A DNA stretch of 64,000 nt from Oscarella lobularis (lineage: Eukaryota > Porifera > Homoscleromorpha > Homosclerophorida > Oscarellidae), in NCBI RefSeq assembly GCF_947507565.1, contig NC_089181.1, positions 124,001 through 188,000 of the forward strand. The letters run 5' to 3'. The notes under the pieces are model-generated. The model worked only from the letters and a program-made list of their open reading frames with translations. It ran no database searches and had not been told where the DNA came from. Numbering within the stretch: the first letter of the stretch is position 1; every line of letters begins with the position of its first letter. Shown here one piece after another: positions 59,763-64,000 of the stretch. The position numbers and the translations under genes are program-made.

Positions 59763-62700
59763 CTACTGTAGAGAAGCAAGAGTTACCTGGTTCACCAGCC
59801 TGATAAGTGCATCCTTTTGATTGAGTAAATTGCGATATCCGTCGACGAGATCCCTCTCTTTCTTCTCGGCCAACGCCAACGCGCGTACCAAAGACGAATT
59901 TTGCTCTTCGAGGGCCTCCAAATCTCGTTCAAGCGTCGAATTATTCATAATTCGACTCGTTTTCGAATGACGCAAATTCTCGTTCTCCATGACAACAGCG
60001 GCCATCCGGCGCTCGTGCTCGGCTTCAAGTAGAAGTCGCTGTTCGGTCGACTCGGCGCTGTATCGACCCAAACACAATTCCAAACCGGCGACGTGACTCT
60101 CCTTCTCCTCGACCAATTCCGCCAGACGACTCGCATCCTCCCGCAACGCTCGAATCTCGTCGTCGACTCGCGTCGTCGTCTCGTTCAACGTATCGTCCCG
60201 CTCTCGCAACGACTCCTCGAACAGTTTCGCCTGCGACTGCCAGAACTCGGCCTCCTGCGTCGAAGACGATAAATCCTCTTGAAGATTCGCTACTTTCTCT
60301 TCGAGTCGATTGCGATCTTGCACGATTGCTGCTCGTTTTGCCTCTGATTCGGTCAACCGAACTTGAACTCGATCCGCCGCTTCGTCGTCGCGTTGCACGA
60401 ATTCGTCCAAACGAGCCTCGAGTCGTGACTTTTCGACGAACGTCGCCTCGTTTCGTTCGGACAATTCGACGACGCTGTCGTTGAGCGCGTCGCGCGTCGC
60501 GCACAGCTCGTCCACTCTCGCGCGCAGTTCCGCTTCGCGACGATCGAACTGCGCCTTGACCAGGTCAACGCGATCGCGCCAATCCGCATCGCACAACGCC
60601 AGCTTCTCCTCCAACTCACCAACGCGATTCTCCAGCGCGGACGCGGTCTCCGCAGCGCGCTCTCTCTCCTCATACAAACCGTCTCGCTCGCACACGAGCT
60701 TCGTCTGCTCATCGACGACCCCATCGTATTCGCCTCTGAGAGCACGATTTTCGTCGAGCAACTCGTCTCGTTCGGTCGTCAGCGTCGTCGTCTCGCTTCG
60801 CAGTCGATTCAGCTCGACTTCGACGGCTACTCGTTGACGAGCGCGTTCCGCTTTCTCCGCTTCGAACGAATCGCGTATCGTCGTCACTTCGGCGGCGCTC
60901 GCCTTTCGCGCTCGATCAACGTGACCCCGCATCGTCTCCATCTCCAATTTGAGTCGCGCGTTCTCGGTCGACTCCGCTTGAGTGAGCAACGTCGCCTGAC
61001 GCTTTTCCGACTCGAGAGCGTCGACGCTCGACTTGAGCTCGCGACAATCGATTTCGAGATCGGAAATTCGCGCGAGCAACGCCGCCTTTTCATCCTGCGC
61101 CAAAGCGAATTCGGCCTCGAGACGATTCGCTCGAAGACGCAGTTGCTCTCGTTCGATAACCAAATCCTTGATTGGTTTTCCGCCGCCGTCGTCAACCGAA
61201 TTGACGCCTTTGTTGACGATTCGTTCGCGCTCTTCCAACCACGTCGCACGTTCCTTATCAAAATTCTCCTCCATGTGAAATTTATCCGCTTCGAGTTCCT
61301 TGATTCGTTCAACGTATCTTTTCATTTTCGTTTCCGTATCGTCGTCATCGTCGTCGTATTCGCCGCCGCCGCCGTCTTCCTCATCTTCGTCTTCGTCGTC
61401 TCGTTCCGTCGGCGCCGGCGACGGACCAATTCCGTCGTCGTGCGACGATTCGCGACTGCGCCCCGCCGTCGCGACGTCGTCCGCCGCAGCCGATGACGAG
61501 TCCTTGCGTCGTCGCACGTAATCGCCTACTTTCGAACTCGTTCGTCGTATCACTCCGGCGCCGCTCGACTTTCGTCGTCTTCCCGCCTTGCGTCGCTCGG
61601 CGATCAACTGCTGCTTGTAGCTCTCGATTTCCGCCTTACTTTCGTCGACTTTATCGCGAAGTTCCTTATTAAGTCGTTGAAGATCTTGCACTTGTTCGAG
61701 CAAATCGCGACGATGGTCGTCGTCTTCGTAGTCGGCTAGGACGCGATCGAGATCGGTTGTACTGCGCTCCAGTTCGTGGTCTTGGAGTTCGCGATGCAGT
61801 TGATTGAAATCGCGTCGAAGGGACTTGTTCTCGGCTTCCTGCTCTCTCAACTCCTCCTCCAACATCTGATAGTTCTACAAGAAAAAAAGAATCATTAGAA
61901 TATATGATTTATATTTATATATGTACCATATCTGCTTCTTTGAGTTTTTCCTTTAGGAGTTCCTCGTGTCCCTTTGCTATTTCCAGTTCTTCTTCCTTCT
62001 CTTTCGCTTGCCTCTGTGCCTGCATTATCCAACTCTCGCGCTCCGCTCGAATCTCCCTCTCGAGCGTTTGCACGCGCTCGGCGCACCGTCGCTCGCACTC
62101 GTCCAGCTCGCGTTGATGCTCGCGACGCACCTGCTCCGCTTCGTCGTCGCCGACGCGAACGAGCTGCGCCTTCTCCTCGCCGAGTCGCGCCAAATCGGAA
62201 CGTATCTTGTCGCGCTCGAAAACGACGTTCGTGAGTCGCGCGCGGAGATGTCGTATGCCGGTCAAGTAGATGCGAAGGACCGTGTCGCGAACGCCGGGAC
62301 TGTGATCGTCGGTGAGGAGAGCCTGGAGACCGAACGTAACCTCTTCCATGCTTACGTAGCCCCGTTCATCCGTTTCTAAATCCTGAGGAGAATGACGATT
62401 TGAGAGAAAGAAAGAAAGGCTTGAAGTGCTATAGTGTACCTGTAGAAAGCGAGTTATTTGCTGAGTTTGTTCGTTGTAAGGATCCGTTGTCTGATCTAGC
62501 CAAACGGATATAAGGGAATCGCGAGAGACGAGTCTAAACACAACAAAATATAATTTTAATTTAATTAAATAATTTAATTAAATTATCCACCCTGTCTGGT
62601 CGGTGTCCAGCTGATGAAACAAATCTTCGACGGCTAAACGAAGAAAAAAAATTTCAAACTCGAGTCGAAAAATATCTTTTTTTCTCCAACCTGTCTTCTT

Positions 62701-64000
62701 CGACATGAGCGTCGCCGCGCGAGCCGACGGCGTCGACATACGCGGCACGAGCAAAGGACTACTATACGAAAACTACGCACAAAGATTCGTCGAACCCCCT
62801 GCCTCTCTTTCGCGGTCTTACGTCGCTTCGTTCGCCGCCGGTGGGCGACGTCAAGCCGGCGCTCTCCAGCGCGTACGTCTCCTTTACGACGGTCAAGCCT
62901 TTGGAGAAGTCGCTCACGCTCACGCGACCGTCCTTGTCCTCGTCGAGTTGATCAAACAACGACTCGATGTCCTACGAACCGCAATGTAAACGGGAAAACC
63001 GGTAGGGGGGCCCCCTTTTCGGGTTTCCGCCCCCCCTCCTTTCGCTTCTAGACCTCGTCTTTTGTCGCCATCGCGAGACTTGCGCAGACTTGCGTGAAAT
63101 CGGCGCGATCGATCAGCCCGTCCCCGTCGTCGTCAAACGTCTTGAAGAGTTTCTCGATCATCTCCATTTCGTCGTTGCTCGGCGATTGCGATTGAATCGA
63201 ATAGGCAGACGTTTCGAACGGAGACATCGGCGTTGCCGTGGCGACGACCTCGCGCGTGTAGTCGCCCGCTTCCGTGACAACGAGCGGCGAGTCTCTCCGA
63301 CCTGGTACAAGGAGAACCGGAAGGAAATCGCGGGATTCATATCAATCAAAACAACGATTTCTATTTATAGAATTCCAACTCACCGAATTTCGCTGTGAAC
63401 GTTCTCTTTTGAATCAACGGCGACGGATGACCCATGTTCTCCAATCCGAATATCGACAGAGACGTCGTCGTCTTGACGCCGGCCATTTGCTGTACCAAAT
63501 CGACGGTCGTATCCTCGGGCGAGAGACGAAGTTTGCTTCGCGGCGGACTGTCCGGCGTGAGCGGCGTCTCCGGCCGCGAGCGCCGACCGAATCGCTTCCC
63601 ACTACTCAGGACATACTTGGGCTGCACCTCCGGTTGCTGACGAACATTGAAAACGCTATCCGTATCCGCCTCGTCGCCGTCGCCGTCTGAATCGGAGCTC
63701 CAGACTAATGACGATGACGGAGGCGGAGATGACGGAGGCGGAGACGACGGCAGTGGCGGCGGGCCGCCGTCTATGTGATCACCGCTCAGGTTTCCGGCGC
63801 TGACGATGCTCACCCAACCACCCTTAAAATCCTCCCACGTGACTTTGCCGTCGTGATCGCCGTCGAGCTGATCGAATATTGCGCCCACATCGACGCCTGA
63901 TCCCGATCCGACAAGCACCGCGATGTCGTCGACGCATAGGTAGCCTTTTTGATTGTGATCGCAGCTGTTGAATACCGTCAATAGGCGAAGTTCTCTTTCT
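59763..64000 (-). CDS. NINL: Ninein / ninein-like centrosomal protein (5' partial)
   Basis: Ninein proteins anchor microtubule minus ends at the centrosome and basal body. The N-terminal part near the right edge has EF-hands: LLTVFNSCDHNQKGYLCVDD, FDQLDGDHDGKVTWEDFKGG (canonical) and, in later exons, FDQLDEDKDGRVSVSDFSKG and LDTDQTG. The block PKYVLSSGKRFGRRSRPETP is the ninein signature between EF-hands. A long coiled coil follows, mostly one 2.1-kb exon (59763-61865), with an Asp/Glu/Gly-rich acidic insert (about 61330-61400). The end, LVRALALAEKKERDLVDGYR then NLLNQKDALIRLVNQ, parallels the ninein-like C terminus. The first codons are outside the window; the exon at the right edge is open to 64000. 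NIN and NINL cannot be separated reliably. Confidence 0.88.

Noticed and set aside
60834-61496. Plus-strand 220-codon open frame antisense to ninein
   Set aside because: It mirrors the coiled-coil coding sequence, whose codon bias keeps the opposite strand open; no independent protein features.

Overview
The window is eukaryotic nuclear DNA. Almost every gene is broken by many short introns (mostly about 35-100 bp, GT-AG with two apparent GC-AG cases), intergenic gaps are often under 150 bp, and the gene set is metazoan: Dicer, gephyrin, polycystin-2, polybromo, a CRIM1-like protein, soluble adenylyl cyclase, ninein. Extreme compaction, short introns and an animal gene set with several early-branching domain layouts suggest a small-genome non-bilaterian animal, most likely a sponge (perhaps a homoscleromorph). 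That taxonomic call is inference.

Layout. 0-9.4 kb, plus strand: the 3' end of an OTUB1-type deubiquitinase, mitochondrial rRNA methyltransferase MRM2, gephyrin and Dicer, nearly back to back. 9.5-11.6 kb, minus: an MFSD13A/TMEM180-like membrane protein sharing a 126-bp divergent promoter with a MOK-type kinase (11.7-13.7 kb), followed by YIF1 and PKD2 (to 19.1 kb). 19.2-23.7 kb: EXOSC5 (minus) and ACTR2/ARP2 (plus) start 99 bp apart, then arginase (minus). 24.0-28.7 kb: a CRIM1-like transmembrane cysteine-rich protein. 29.0-31.2 kb, minus: sphingosine-1-phosphate phosphatase and a small unrecognised protein. 31.9-39.0 kb: a DMAC1-like gene whose stop overlaps the start of polybromo (ATGA). 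39.4-45.4 kb: soluble adenylyl cyclase. 45.7-47.65 kb: an unrecognised heptad-repeat gene next to a cluster of inverted-repeat elements. 47.7-50.9 kb: a BAR-PH-ArfGAP protein. 51.1-55.7 kb: an unrecognised intronless gene, pinin and a secreted CUB/mucin-like protein. 55.7-58.1 kb, minus: a membrane-anchored ankyrin-JmjC (JMJD8-type) protein. 58.1-59.2 kb: gene-poor, with an LTR-like stretch. 59.2-64 kb, minus: a doubtful short gene and ninein/ninein-like, which runs off the right edge.

The genes do not form one pathway; most are housekeeping or signalling genes. The strongest unusual signals concern organisation and architecture: the ATGA stop/start overlap of DMAC1-like and polybromo; splice-acceptor signals directly before several start codons; tandem genes with gaps of tens of bases; a perfect 15-bp inverted repeat of CRE-like sites just before soluble adenylyl cyclase; and the ankyrin-JmjC fusion. 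All gene models were spliced by eye and exon edges carry that uncertainty.
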